From contig NZ_JAGGKG010000005.1 of NCBI RefSeq assembly GCF_017873435.1, positions 62,001 through 126,000 on the forward strand: a DNA stretch of 64,000 bases, in the 5' to 3' direction. The stretch is from Paenibacillus turicensis. GTDB lineage: Bacteria; Bacillota; Bacilli; Paenibacillales; Paenibacillaceae. The translations under genes and the position numbers were made by a program. Within the stretch, counting starts at the first letter, position 1. Each line of letters starts with the position of its first letter. The notes below the pieces were generated by a model. The model searched no databases and was not told where the DNA came from. It saw only the letters and a program-made list of their open reading frames with translations. This document shows positions 56,542 to 64,000 of the stretch, piece after piece.

Positions 56542-57720
56542 TTATTTTTCCTCCTTTATTTCATGTACACCTTGACCTACACCACAAATATAAAAGTCTG
56601 CCTTAAGTCCTGTGCGTGCCTCATATGCTTTACCTACTTCGGCTACAAATTGCTCCACATCATCCTCATGGACTAACGATACCGTACAACCTCCAAAACC
56701 TGCACCTGTCATTCGAGAGCCTAATGTTCCTTTAATTTTACGTGCTTCCTCAACTAACACATCTAGCTCCAGACAGCTAACTTCATAAAGATCACGTAAG
56801 GAGTCATGAGAAGCGTTCATATAGTTACCAAACAACTGTAAATCGTTGCCCTTGAGAGCTTCCACCGATTTTAAAACACGAGCATTTTCTTCTACAACAT
56901 GCGTAGCGCGACGTAGCAGCACGTCATCCTGAATTAAATCCTTTAATTGTTCAAACCGTTCTGGTGTTAAATGTGCAAGATAGTTAAGTTCTGGCTCTTG
57001 TTGCTGTAAAGTAGCAAGCACAGCATCACATTCACTACGTCTCTCATTATATTTTGAATCCACAAGCCCTCTACGCTTATTAGTGTTACTGATCACAATT
57101 TTATAAGCACCTGTGCGGAAAGGTACTAGATCATATTCCAATGTGTCGCACATTAACAAAATCGCATGGTCCTTTGCTCCGTTTGCAACTGCAAACTGAT
57201 CCATGATGCCACTATTTACACCTACATATTGATTTTCAGTTCGTTGTGATAATACCGCAATTTCTACCTTGTCTTGTGCTTTACCTTCCATCCCAAGCAA
57301 GCTGTAAGCAGTAACTACTTCAATAGAAGCAGAAGAGGAAAGGCCAGAACCATTTGGAATTTCCCCATGGAACAATAGGTCATAACCAGAAGTCAGTTCT
57401 ACTCCCATTTTTTTAAGCTCAACGATAATGCCTAATGGGTAATCCACCCACTCACCTGTTTTTTCCACTCCAATATTGTGTAGCTGAATGGAAGCTTCAT
57501 AAGGTATATTTGTAGATTTTAAATTTACAAGATCATCGTTCCGCTTACGAATGATCAACGTTGTTCCGAATTCAAGTGCAGCAGGCAATACATACCCACC
57601 GTTATAGTCAATATGCTCACCAATCAAATTAACACGACCAGGTGCATTAAAAAAATGCAGGGATTGCTCATTTTCCTCATAACGTGTTAAAAATAATTGT
57701 TTTAGTTCTTGTTTATTCAT
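56542..57720 (-). CDS. galK: Galactokinase GalK
   Basis: About 392 residues. GHMP-kinase signatures: GRVNLIGEHIDYNGGYVLP for galactose binding, PNGSGLSSSASIE for the phosphate loop and MTGAGFGGCTVSLV near the C-terminus. It phosphorylates galactose at C1. The frame is open to 57759, but GAAGGAG nine bases before the ATG at 57720 sets the start. It is the first gene of the gal operon; the 845-base upstream region holds three tandem palindromic elements and then a divergent AraC gene. Confidence 0.95.
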   Translation of the reverse strand: MNKQELKQLFLTRYEENEQSLHFFNAPGRVNLIGEHIDYNGGYVLPAALEFGTTLIIRKRNDDLVNLKSTNIPYEASIQLHNIGVEKTGEWVDYPLGIIVELKKMGVELTSGYDLLFHGEIPNGSGLSSSASIEVVTAYSLLGMEGKAQDKVEIAVLSQRTENQYVGVNSGIMDQFAVANGAKDHAILLMCDTLEYDLVPFRTGAYKIVISNTNKRRGLVDSKYNERRSECDAVLATLQQQEPELNYLAHLTPERFEQLKDLIQDDVLLRRATHVVEENARVLKSVEALKGNDLQLFGNYMNASHDSLRDLYEVSCLELDVLVEEARKIKGTLGSRMTGAGFGGCTVSLVHEDDVEQFVAEVGKAYEARTGLKADFYICGVGQGVHEIKEEK

Positions 57721-57901
57721 TGTATTTAACTCCTTCGCTAACATGTTATTGTGTTTCAAAGGCTAATTTTAAGATGGATCCTTCTTGATTTAAGTATAAA
57801 GAATATAGCGAAAAATGATAATGTATCTATGTTAGTTGAATATGGATTTATGTGACTTTAGGGTTTAGAATATAAATGAGTTAAAAACAATAGAATGAAT
57901 G

Positions 57902-58078
57902 AAATACTTGTTAACTGAGTAGGTGGATGTTACGTTCCAGAGGGTTGTTTCGATCGCTCTTAAAATCAAATTTTATTTGAAAGAACTGTATAGGTTAAAA
58001 TTTGATTTTAAATACGAACGCTCCGCTTCTCCACAATCCCCCTGTCTCTTCACAAATTCAGGTGGTTAACAAGTATTT
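57902..58078 (+). repeat. Long palindromic intergenic element, copy 5 (first of a tandem array)
   Basis: 177 bp. Perfect terminal inverted repeat AAATACTTGTTAAC (57902-57915 with 58065-58078). Central arms TTAAAATCAAATTTTA and TAAAATTTGATTTTAA are complementary. The blocks CAGAGGGTTGTTTCGATCG and GCTTCTCCACAATCCCCCTG are read on the plus strand. Confidence 0.85.
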
Positions 58079-58130
58079 TATTAATAAAGAATATTTTTAA
58101 ATTTATTTATATTCAAAGGTGAAGATGGGG

Positions 58131-58286
58131 AGGGGGCGTTACGTTCCAGAGGGTTGTTTCGATCGCTCTTAAAATCAGATTTATTTGAATGAACTGTATA
58201 GGTTAAAATTTGGTTTTAAATACGAACGCTCCGCTTCTCCACAATCCCCCTGTCTCTTCACAAATTCAGGTGGTTAACAAGTATTT
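58131..58286 (+). repeat. Long palindromic intergenic element, copy 6 (tandem)
   Basis: A near-identical copy 209 bases after copy 5 (ACGTTCCAG at 57932 and 58141). The central arms read AAAATCAGATTT and AAATTTGGTTTT; both differences from copy 5 turn A-U pairs into G-U pairs in plus-strand RNA, so pairing is kept. The intervening AT-rich linker is also duplicated. Confidence 0.85.
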
Positions 58287-58338
58287 CATTAATAAGGAAT
58301 ATTTTAAAACTTATTTATATTCAAAGGTGAAGATGGGG

Positions 58339-58470
58339 AGGGGGCGTTACGTTCCAGAGGGTTGTTTCGATCGTTGTTAAAATCAAATTTTATTTGAACG
58401 AACTGTATAGGTTAAAATTTGATTTTAAATACGAACGCTCCGCTTCTCCACAATCCCCCTGTCTCTTCAC
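58339..58470 (+). repeat. Long palindromic intergenic element, copy 7 (tandem, end truncated)
   Basis: The third tandem copy, 208 bases after copy 6 (ACGTTCCAG at 58349). The inner arms are identical to copy 5. The right end diverges after CTGTCTCTTCAC, so the outer inverted repeat is missing. It lies about 95 bases upstream of the AraC gene and, if transcribed, would be in its leader. Confidence 0.85.
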
Positions 58471-58565
58471 TAGTTTAGTTGGGGAGTCAAATTATTATCC
58501 TATTCAAATAGCATTGTTTACATAGTAGCTTTATTAACTAAATTTATAGGTTGAGGTGAGACGGT

Positions 58566-59426
58566 ATGGCGGATGTTACTTATTATTCGGCGGCAAATCC
58601 TGAAGGTGATGCTGATAGCAACAGCAACCTACACGTATTGTTTGCAGGCGCTAGTCAAACTGAGGCCGAGCACAAGCTAGGTCCTAAAATATATAATTAT
58701 TATTTATTACATTTTATCGAGCATGGCAAAGGGCAGTTTGTAAACGATTCAATTGTGTACACATTACAAGCGGGAGATTGCTTTCTGATTCCACCTAATC
58801 AGTTAGTGAGCTATGCTTCCGATCCGATTGAACCATGGCGTTATCGCTGGATTGCCTTTTCAGGTGCTGGCGCTGAAGCCTTGATTCAAGAGGCTGGGTT
58901 TACGCCACAAATCACCGTATTTACACCTGGAGCAGATAGCGAAATTTCTAAAATGCTTTTTGAAGTGCTAGAGGCTTTCCACAACCGTAAATTAGGCGCT
59001 AATTTATTATCTCTCGGATACTTATATCTTATTATGGGTGAAGCGAAAGAAACGTTGCTTAAGGACTCGCCTATACCTGTTGGTGAAACGGTAGTACAAC
59101 GAATTGTAAAACAGATGATCCACTATATGTCTAGCCAATATGCTTATCCAATCTCGATTGAGCAAATGTGTCACAGCTTAGGCTACAATCGTGCCTATTT
59201 GTCTCGTATTTTCCGTAAAGAAACGGGAACTACGCCTGTCTCTTACTTATTAAAGCTACGAATTGAAAAATCAAGACAATTGCTTCGTAGTAAACCTGAA
59301 CTATCCATCGAGCAAATTGCAGCTTCAGTGGGAATGACCGATCCTCTTTATTTCTCAAGACAATTTCGTAAAATATATGGGAAATCTCCAAGTGATTATC
59401 GCAAATCCGTAACAAGAAAATCGTAA
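58566..59426 (+). CDS. AraC family regulator, likely of the galactose genes (MsmR-like)
   Basis: 286 residues. A cupin sensing domain (about 20-150; LQAGDCFLIPPNQLVSY is the pocket turn) and a C-terminal AraC domain (about 185-280; IEQIAASVGMTDPLYFSRQF and SDYRKS). GTTGAGGTGAGACGG precedes the ATG. It is divergent from galKET across the tandem palindromic array and is the natural candidate regulator of galactose or galactoside use (inference from position). Confidence 0.86.
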   Translation: MADVTYYSAANPEGDADSNSNLHVLFAGASQTEAEHKLGPKIYNYYLLHFIEHGKGQFVNDSIVYTLQAGDCFLIPPNQLVSYASDPIEPWRYRWIAFSGAGAEALIQEAGFTPQITVFTPGADSEISKMLFEVLEAFHNRKLGANLLSLGYLYLIMGEAKETLLKDSPIPVGETVVQRIVKQMIHYMSSQYAYPISIEQMCHSLGYNRAYLSRIFRKETGTTPVSYLLKLRIEKSRQLLRSKPELSIEQIAASVGMTDPLYFSRQFRKIYGKSPSDYRKSVTRKS

Positions 59427-59473
59427 TAAAGTAAATTTTAAAAGTAATTAAATAATGATCGCATTATTAATAA

Positions 59474-59510
59474 GTTGCAAAAAAACGCAACCCATATTCA
59501 GGTTGCGTTT
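59474..59510. terminator. Bidirectional terminator between AraC and aldo/keto reductase genes
   Basis: A perfect 10-bp stem AAACGCAACC/GGTTGCGTTT (59483-59492 with 59501-59510). On the minus strand GCGTTTTTTTGC gives a strong T-run, so it ends the aldo/keto reductase transcript; it is weaker on the plus strand. Confidence 0.8.
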
Positions 59511-59552
59511 AAACAATTTAATAGTTATGATTCTACACTCGTCTTCCGTTTA

Positions 59553-60557
59553 TTAATGCTCTCCAGCGCTATTCAAAATCATTTCGATTCGCTCTAATTC
59601 TTCTGCTGAAAAATCTAGGTTGTCTAATGTTTTAACATTTTCTTCAATTTGACTGGCTCTACTTGCCCCAATCAAAGCAGAGGTCACTTTACCGTTACGC
59701 AATACCCAAGCAAGCGCTAATTGAGCTAAGCTTTGTCCACGAGCTACAGCAATCTGATTTAATGCATGTACTTTTCGTAGCAATTCCGGCGTAATATTTT
59801 GTTCATTTAAAAATACACTTGCACTTTTTGCTCTAGATTGCTCTGGAATTCCATTGAGATATTTATTTGTTAGCAAGCCTTGAGCTAATGGACAAAAAGC
59901 TATGCTGCCAACACCATTCTCCTCTAGTACATCTTGTAAGCCATCTTCAATCCAGCGATTAAGCATAGAATAAGCAGGCTGATGAATGAGCAGTGGCGTG
60001 CCAAGTGATTTTAAAATTTTTGCAGCTTCAGCGGTTTGTGCAGGATCATAGCTTGAAATTCCTACATACAATGCTTTACCAGAGCGGACAATGTGGTCTA
60101 ACGCCATCATCGTTTCCTCCAATGGAGTATCGGGGTCAAAGCGATGTGAATAAAAAATGTCTACATATTCTAATCCCATGCGTTTTAAACTTTGATCAAG
60201 GCTGGATACTAAATATTTGCGAGAGCCCCATTCTCCATAAGGACCCGGCCACATGTTGTAACCTGCCTTAGTCGAAATAATTAACTCGTCTCGATAAGGA
60301 GCTAGGTCTTTCTCTAGTACTTGTCCAAACATTTCTTCAGCTGACCCAGGAGGGGGACCATAGTTATTTGCTAAATCAAAATGAGTAATACCTAAATCAA
60401 ATGCGGTGCGTATCATTTCTCTCCCATTTTCAAAGGAATTAATGCCTCCAAAATTATGCCATAGCCCTAATGAAATCGCTGGTAGCTTTAATCCAGATTT
60501 CCCCACACGATTATATGCCATCGTATCATATCGATGTTCATTTGCTGTATATGTCAT
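59553..60557 (-). CDS. Aldo/keto reductase (YghZ / L-glyceraldehyde-3-phosphate reductase type)
   Basis: 334 residues. The NADPH-dependent barrel carries the catalytic tetrad in FDLANNYGPPPGSAE (Asp, Tyr), ISTKAGY (Lys) and FYSHRFD (His). The GYNMWPGPYGEWGSRKYL segment is typical of the YghZ/GPR subgroup, which reduces methylglyoxal and glyceraldehyde-3-phosphate. Monocistronic with a terminator. Detoxification of reactive aldehydes is the likely role, by family. Confidence 0.9.
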   Translation of the reverse strand: MTYTANEHRYDTMAYNRVGKSGLKLPAISLGLWHNFGGINSFENGREMIRTAFDLGITHFDLANNYGPPPGSAEEMFGQVLEKDLAPYRDELIISTKAGYNMWPGPYGEWGSRKYLVSSLDQSLKRMGLEYVDIFYSHRFDPDTPLEETMMALDHIVRSGKALYVGISSYDPAQTAEAAKILKSLGTPLLIHQPAYSMLNRWIEDGLQDVLEENGVGSIAFCPLAQGLLTNKYLNGIPEQSRAKSASVFLNEQNITPELLRKVHALNQIAVARGQSLAQLALAWVLRNGKVTSALIGASRASQIEENVKTLDNLDFSAEELERIEMILNSAGEH

Positions 60558-60635
60558 TTAAGCGCTCCTTCTTTCATATCGAATTGGGTCAAACATGCTT
60601 ACGCTTTCATAAGGTCATTATAACGTCAAAGAGAG

Positions 60636-61379
60636 CTAAAGAGAAATGATTTTCCCCACTCTTTCTAGTACAGCACCAATTGGCTCTTTTATGTGCATAT
60701 CCACTTGATCATCATATGGAGTTGAGGATGAATTCAATAAAACAATACGGCCCCCTCTAAAATAATGAATAAAATTAGCAGCAGGATAGACAGTAAGGGA
60801 GGTTCCACCAATCAATAATAAGTCTCCTTGCTGCATAGCTTCAATCGCACCCGAAATTACATTTTCATTCAAATTTTCTTCATATAACACAACGTCAGGT
60901 TTAACGATCTTTCCACAATCGCCACATCGAGGAACAACCTCATTACTATTAGCAACTTCATCTAAAGAATAAAATCTACCACAACCCATGCAAAAGTTAC
61001 GATGAATTGATCCATGCAATTCCCATACTTTTTTATTGCCTGCATCTGTATGTAATCCATCTATATTTTGTGTAATTATCGCTTCCAATTGATCATTTTG
61101 TTCAAGTCTAGCTAAAAACTGATGAGCAGCATTAGGTTGTGCATCTAAATGTAGCATTTTAGATTTATAAAAATCAAAGAAAATTTCAGGATGTCGATTA
61201 AAAAAACGACGACTGAGTATTTCCTCAGGTGAATATGGCGATTGATGCTGGGCCTGATAAAGTCCTGCTGCTGAACGGAAATCAGGAATACCACTTTCAG
61301 TTGAAATGCCCGCGCCTCCAAAAAACACAATTTTTTTACTATCTTTTATCCAATCAGCCAAAATCTGTTCTTGATTCAA
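60636..61379 (-). CDS. cobB: Sirtuin NAD-dependent protein deacylase
   Basis: 247 residues. The NAD-binding motif is GGAGISTESGIPDFRS, the catalytic His is in TQNIDGLHTDAG/WELHGS, and a four-Cys zinc knuckle is intact (CMGCG, then CGDCG about 25 residues later). GTSLTVYPAANF completes the NAD pocket. It removes acyl groups from lysines using NAD. The start is TTG at 61379 with AAAGGAG nine bases upstream. It is divergent from ilvD. Also called srtN in Bacillus. Confidence 0.94.
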   Translation of the reverse strand: MNQEQILADWIKDSKKIVFFGGAGISTESGIPDFRSAAGLYQAQHQSPYSPEEILSRRFFNRHPEIFFDFYKSKMLHLDAQPNAAHQFLARLEQNDQLEAIITQNIDGLHTDAGNKKVWELHGSIHRNFCMGCGRFYSLDEVANSNEVVPRCGDCGKIVKPDVVLYEENLNENVISGAIEAMQQGDLLLIGGTSLTVYPAANFIHYFRGGRIVLLNSSSTPYDDQVDMHIKEPIGAVLERVGKIISL

Positions 61380-61556
61380 ATCACACCACTCCTTTCGTTT
61401 TTATTATAACATTTCAACATAACAATATTTTCATCCAATAAACAAAAAGGATGGATAGAAAAACTTTACTACATGTGTTAGACTATTGAGAAAACCTTTA
61501 GCTAATTAAAGCTACAATTCACTACAATATATATAAATGGGAGGAAGTTGAATAAC

Positions 61557-63245
61557 ATGGCAGCCAAGAAAATGCGTTCTGATATGATTAAAAAAGGCTT
61601 TGATCGTGCACCTCACCGTAGCTTGCTACGTGCCGCTGGGGTAAAGGAGGAAGATTTTGGCAAACCGTTTATTGCCGTGTGCAACTCCTATATCGATATC
61701 GTTCCAGGACATGTCCACTTGCAGGAATTCGGAAAAATTGTTAAAGATGCAATTCGCGAGGCAGGTGGCGTTCCATTTGAATTTAATACGATTGGTGTAG
61801 ACGACGGGATCGCAATGGGACATATTGGAATGAGATATTCCTTACCGAGTCGTGAAATTATTGCTGATTCCTTAGAGACGGTCGTTTCTGCTCACTGGTT
61901 TGATGGCATGGTATGTATTCCTAACTGTGATAAAATTACGCCAGGGATGATGATGGGTGCTTTACGTGTAAATATTCCAACCATTTTTGTCAGTGGTGGA
62001 CCTATGAAGGCTGGCGTAGACAGTAAAGGAAACAAACTGTCCTTAACTTCTGTATTTGAAGGTGTTGGTGCTCACCAAACTGGTCAAATTACGGATGATG
62101 AACTACTTGAATTAGAACAATTTGGTTGTCCAACCTGTGGATCTTGTTCAGGTATGTTTACTGCAAACTCCATGAACTGTCTTGCCGAAGCATTAGGGAT
62201 TGCGATGCCTGGAAATGGGACAATCCTAGCTGTAGCGGAAGAACGTCGTGAGTTTGTAAGACAATCTGCGAAGCAGCTTATGGAGTTAATTAAGCTAGAC
62301 TTGAAGCCTCGTGATATTGTTACTAAAGAAGCGATTGATAACGCATTTGCACTTGATATGGCAATGGGAGGATCTACGAATACAGTTCTTCATACATTGG
62401 CATTAGCTCAAGAAGCAGGTATCGATTATCCTTTAGAGCGTATTAATGAAGTTGCTAACCGTGTTCCACATATTTCTAAGCTTGCTCCTGCATCTAATTA
62501 CTTTATCGAGGATGTACAAAATGCAGGTGGCGTAAGTGCCGTTCTTAACGAATTACTCAAAAAACCGGGTGCTATCCATGGCGATCAAATGACGGTAACT
62601 GGCAAAACAATTGCTGAAAATGTAGCCGGACATGAAATTAAGGATCATAATGTTATTCATGCTATAGATAATCCATATTCTGAGCGTGGTGGACTAGCAG
62701 TTCTTTACGGTAATTTGGCACCTGAAGGTTCTGTTATCAAAGTAGGTGCGGTTGATCCTTCTGTGGGTGGTTATCACAAAGGTCCTGCAATTTGCTTTGA
62801 CTCACAAGATGAAGCATTGTATGGCATTGCAAATGGTAAGGTTAAAGAAGGACATGTCGTGGTTATTCGTTATGAGGGACCTAAGGGTGGACCTGGTATG
62901 CCAGAAATGCTAGCACCAACCTCACAAATTGCTGGTATGGGCTTAGGTGCTAAGGTTGGTCTTATTACAGACGGACGTTTCTCAGGGGCATCTCGTGGAA
63001 TTAGTATCGGTCATATTTCGCCTGAAGCTGCAGAGGGTGGACCTATTGCTTTTGTTGAGGATGGCGATATTATTGAGCTTGATCTTAACAATCGTAAAAT
63101 AGAGCTTCACGTCTCTGATGAAGAATTGGCACGTCGTCGCAATGAGAACTGGACAGAGTTCGAACCTAAAGTAAAAACAGGTTACTTGGCACGTTACTCC
63201 AAGCTGGTTACAAATGCAAGCCAAGGTGGCGTATTGAAAATTTAA
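61557..63245 (+). CDS. ilvD: Dihydroxy-acid dehydratase IlvD
   Basis: 562 residues, full length. It dehydrates 2,3-dihydroxy-acids to 2-keto acids in isoleucine and valine synthesis. The iron-sulfur cluster Cys residues are in [18 protein letters not shown] and [19 protein letters not shown] at 61548 is in frame but only two bases from GGGAGGA, so the ATG at 61557 is preferred. It is alone here, apart from the main ilv-leu genes. I see no T-box or other leader structure in the 177 bases upstream. Confidence 0.96.
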   Translation: MAAKKMRSDMIKKGFDRAPHRSLLRAAGVKEEDFGKPFIAVCNSYIDIVPGHVHLQEFGKIVKDAIREAGGVPFEFNTIGVDDGIAMGHIGMRYSLPSREIIADSLETVVSAHWFDGMVCIPNCDKITPGMMMGALRVNIPTIFVSGGPMKAGVDSKGNKLSLTSVFEGVGAHQTGQITDDELLELEQFGCPTCGSCSGMFTANSMNCLAEALGIAMPGNGTILAVAEERREFVRQSAKQLMELIKLDLKPRDIVTKEAIDNAFALDMAMGGSTNTVLHTLALAQEAGIDYPLERINEVANRVPHISKLAPASNYFIEDVQNAGGVSAVLNELLKKPGAIHGDQMTVTGKTIAENVAGHEIKDHNVIHAIDNPYSERGGLAVLYGNLAPEGSVIKVGAVDPSVGGYHKGPAICFDSQDEALYGIANGKVKEGHVVVIRYEGPKGGPGMPEMLAPTSQIAGMGLGAKVGLITDGRFSGASRGISIGHISPEAAEGGPIAFVEDGDIIELDLNNRKIELHVSDEELARRRNENWTEFEPKVKTGYLARYSKLVTNASQGGVLKI

Positions 63246-63302
63246 GAATGAACTTGATATAGCAACTAAAATGAGTAGCTAATCAATCTAATCCGACAAT
63301 TT

Positions 63303-63348
63303 AAAAGAGACTCCCAAATCTTATTTACAAGACTTAGGAGTCTCTTTT
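63303..63348. terminator. Bidirectional terminator between ilvD and the SH3 gene
   Basis: A 12-bp stem AAAAGAGACTCC/GGAGTCTCTTTT (63303-63314 with 63337-63348), extended inside by AA-TCTT/AAGA-TT. T-runs on both strands. The two flanking genes converge on it. Confidence 0.85.
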
Positions 63349-63392
63349 GTTATCGGAATATATTGAAATAATTATATTTTAATGTTTATTGC

Positions 63393-63794
63393 TTAACCCC
63401 ATTCTTCAACATAGCTGGTTACAACCCAGCCAGTTATTCCTGTAGCCTGACTTTCTACTTTCATCCACTCATAGCCCTCTTTAATGGTTGTTTCATATCC
63501 TGTAACAAGATCACCTTTATAAAGAAGGCCTTTGATCGTAGCTGAAGTTGAAGGGGTACTTCTTATTCGAACTCCATTTCCAGTTATTCTATAGGTAGAA
63601 GTAAAAGGGGTTATGATACCAATTGACTGTACTGATTGGACAGGCACTAATCCAGCAAGCACCTCTGGTTGGACTGCCATTTGAGCTTGTCCAATATCAC
63701 TTGTGTTGCTTGTATTGTCATATGCAAACGCTGCCTCTGAGGGGACGATTAATGTGGCTGTAATCAAGGATACTGCTACGATTTTTTTAAACAT
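63393..63794 (-). CDS. Secreted SH3-domain (SH3_3) protein
   Basis: 133 residues. A signal peptide (MFKKIVAVSLITATLIVPS, cleavage near AFA) is followed by a short linker and one bacterial SH3 domain (about 68-131) with GVRIRSTPSTSATIKG and GYEWMKVESQATGITGWVVTSYV. Such domains bind peptidoglycan stem peptides. There is no attached catalytic domain, so it may be a small wall-binding adaptor. Monocistronic. Confidence 0.85.
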   Translation of the reverse strand: MFKKIVAVSLITATLIVPSEAAFAYDNTSNTSDIGQAQMAVQPEVLAGLVPVQSVQSIGIITPFTSTYRITGNGVRIRSTPSTSATIKGLLYKGDLVTGYETTIKEGYEWMKVESQATGITGWVVTSYVEEWG

Positions 63795-64000
63795 CTTTTT
63801 TCCTCCCTATTATTTTTAATAATATCCGGAGTTTCTCTAGATGTTAGAACCATCGTTCAAAGCAGTAATACAAGTTGGAATTTAGGTGGTTCTTAAAATT
63901 AAGATAATTAGAAATATATTCCAACAACAAATCTATTGTAGCATAATTTACAAATTATTCAATGGTTATATGGATTACTGTATATCCATATTAATTTCAA

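Noticed and set aside
57902-58470. CRISPR-like look of the tandem repeats
   Set aside because: The repeats are about 209 bases with duplicated linkers, not short repeats with unique spacers, and no cas genes are present.
61380-61556. T-box or leader peptide attenuator before ilvD
   Set aside because: No T-box motif, branched-chain-rich leader peptide or terminator hairpin is visible in the 177 bases.

Overview
The window looks like chromosome of a low-GC, Gram-positive, spore-forming member of the Bacillales, most likely Paenibacillaceae. The clues are strong AGGAGG-type ribosome sites with frequent GTG/TTG starts, lipobox solute-binding proteins, LplABC-type sugar transporters paired with a two-TM AraC regulator, a glcT/ptsH/ptsI cluster with a GlcT antiterminator target, the yuaF-floT flotillin pair, and a giant decapeptide-repeat protein of the Paenibacillus 'WIAG-tail' type. 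No rRNA, tRNA, CRISPR array, prophage, transposase gene or integrase was seen. No gene is visibly broken by a frameshift.

Layout. (1) 0.1-9.3 kb: a DUF4097-like membrane-anchored protein, then a six-gene minus-strand nucleoside locus (BMP-type lipoprotein, ABC ATPase, two permeases, nucleoside hydrolase, ADP-ribosylglycohydrolase) facing a divergent AraC regulator. (2) 9.4-14.0 kb: a GT39-type membrane glycosyltransferase, a YtcJ-type amidohydrolase, a TetR regulator and the exoribonuclease yhaM. (3) 14.2-22.3 kb: an LplBCA-like oligosaccharide importer, a membrane-spanning AraC regulator and kduI/kduD, together an uptake and isomerisation module for unsaturated uronides from pectin or similar polysaccharides. 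(4) 22.6-26.8 kb: a 1383-residue decapeptide-repeat protein, probably on the spore surface. (5) 26.9-37.9 kb: an AraC regulator and a plant-arabinoside locus (solute-binding protein, two permeases, a 1536-residue secreted multidomain glycosidase, a GH127 beta-L-arabinofuranosidase). (6) 38.5-43.6 kb: a DsbA-like thioredoxin, ppk and ppx overlapping tail to tail, and a GNAT acetyltransferase. (7) 43.8-47.3 kb: glcT, a stand-alone EIIB domain, ptsH and ptsI, with a promoter, RAT and terminator ahead of the EIIB gene. (8) 47.5-52.4 kb: floT and its NfeD partner, an M28 peptidase lipoprotein and a small Cys-containing secreted protein. (9) 52.6-63.8 kb: an iron-type alcohol dehydrogenase, galK-galE-galT with a divergent AraC regulator, an aldo/keto reductase, a sirtuin, ilvD and an SH3-domain secreted protein.

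The genes fit a soil or plant-associated saprophyte that takes up plant-wall oligosaccharides by ABC import, under local AraC regulators and probable CcpA control through HPr.

The most unusual signal is not a gene. A family of about 160-190 bp, nearly fully self-complementary intergenic elements occurs seven times: one partial copy near 21.4 kb, single copies near 22.5, 38.1 and 38.4 kb, and three tandem copies at 57.9-58.5 kb. Two copies sit between a stop codon and a Rho-independent terminator in the same sense. The arms vary between copies while keeping base pairing. A second notable point is that the usual place of ptsG (between glcT and ptsH) holds only a 91-residue EIIB domain, yet a GlcT-type RAT/terminator leader is still present.
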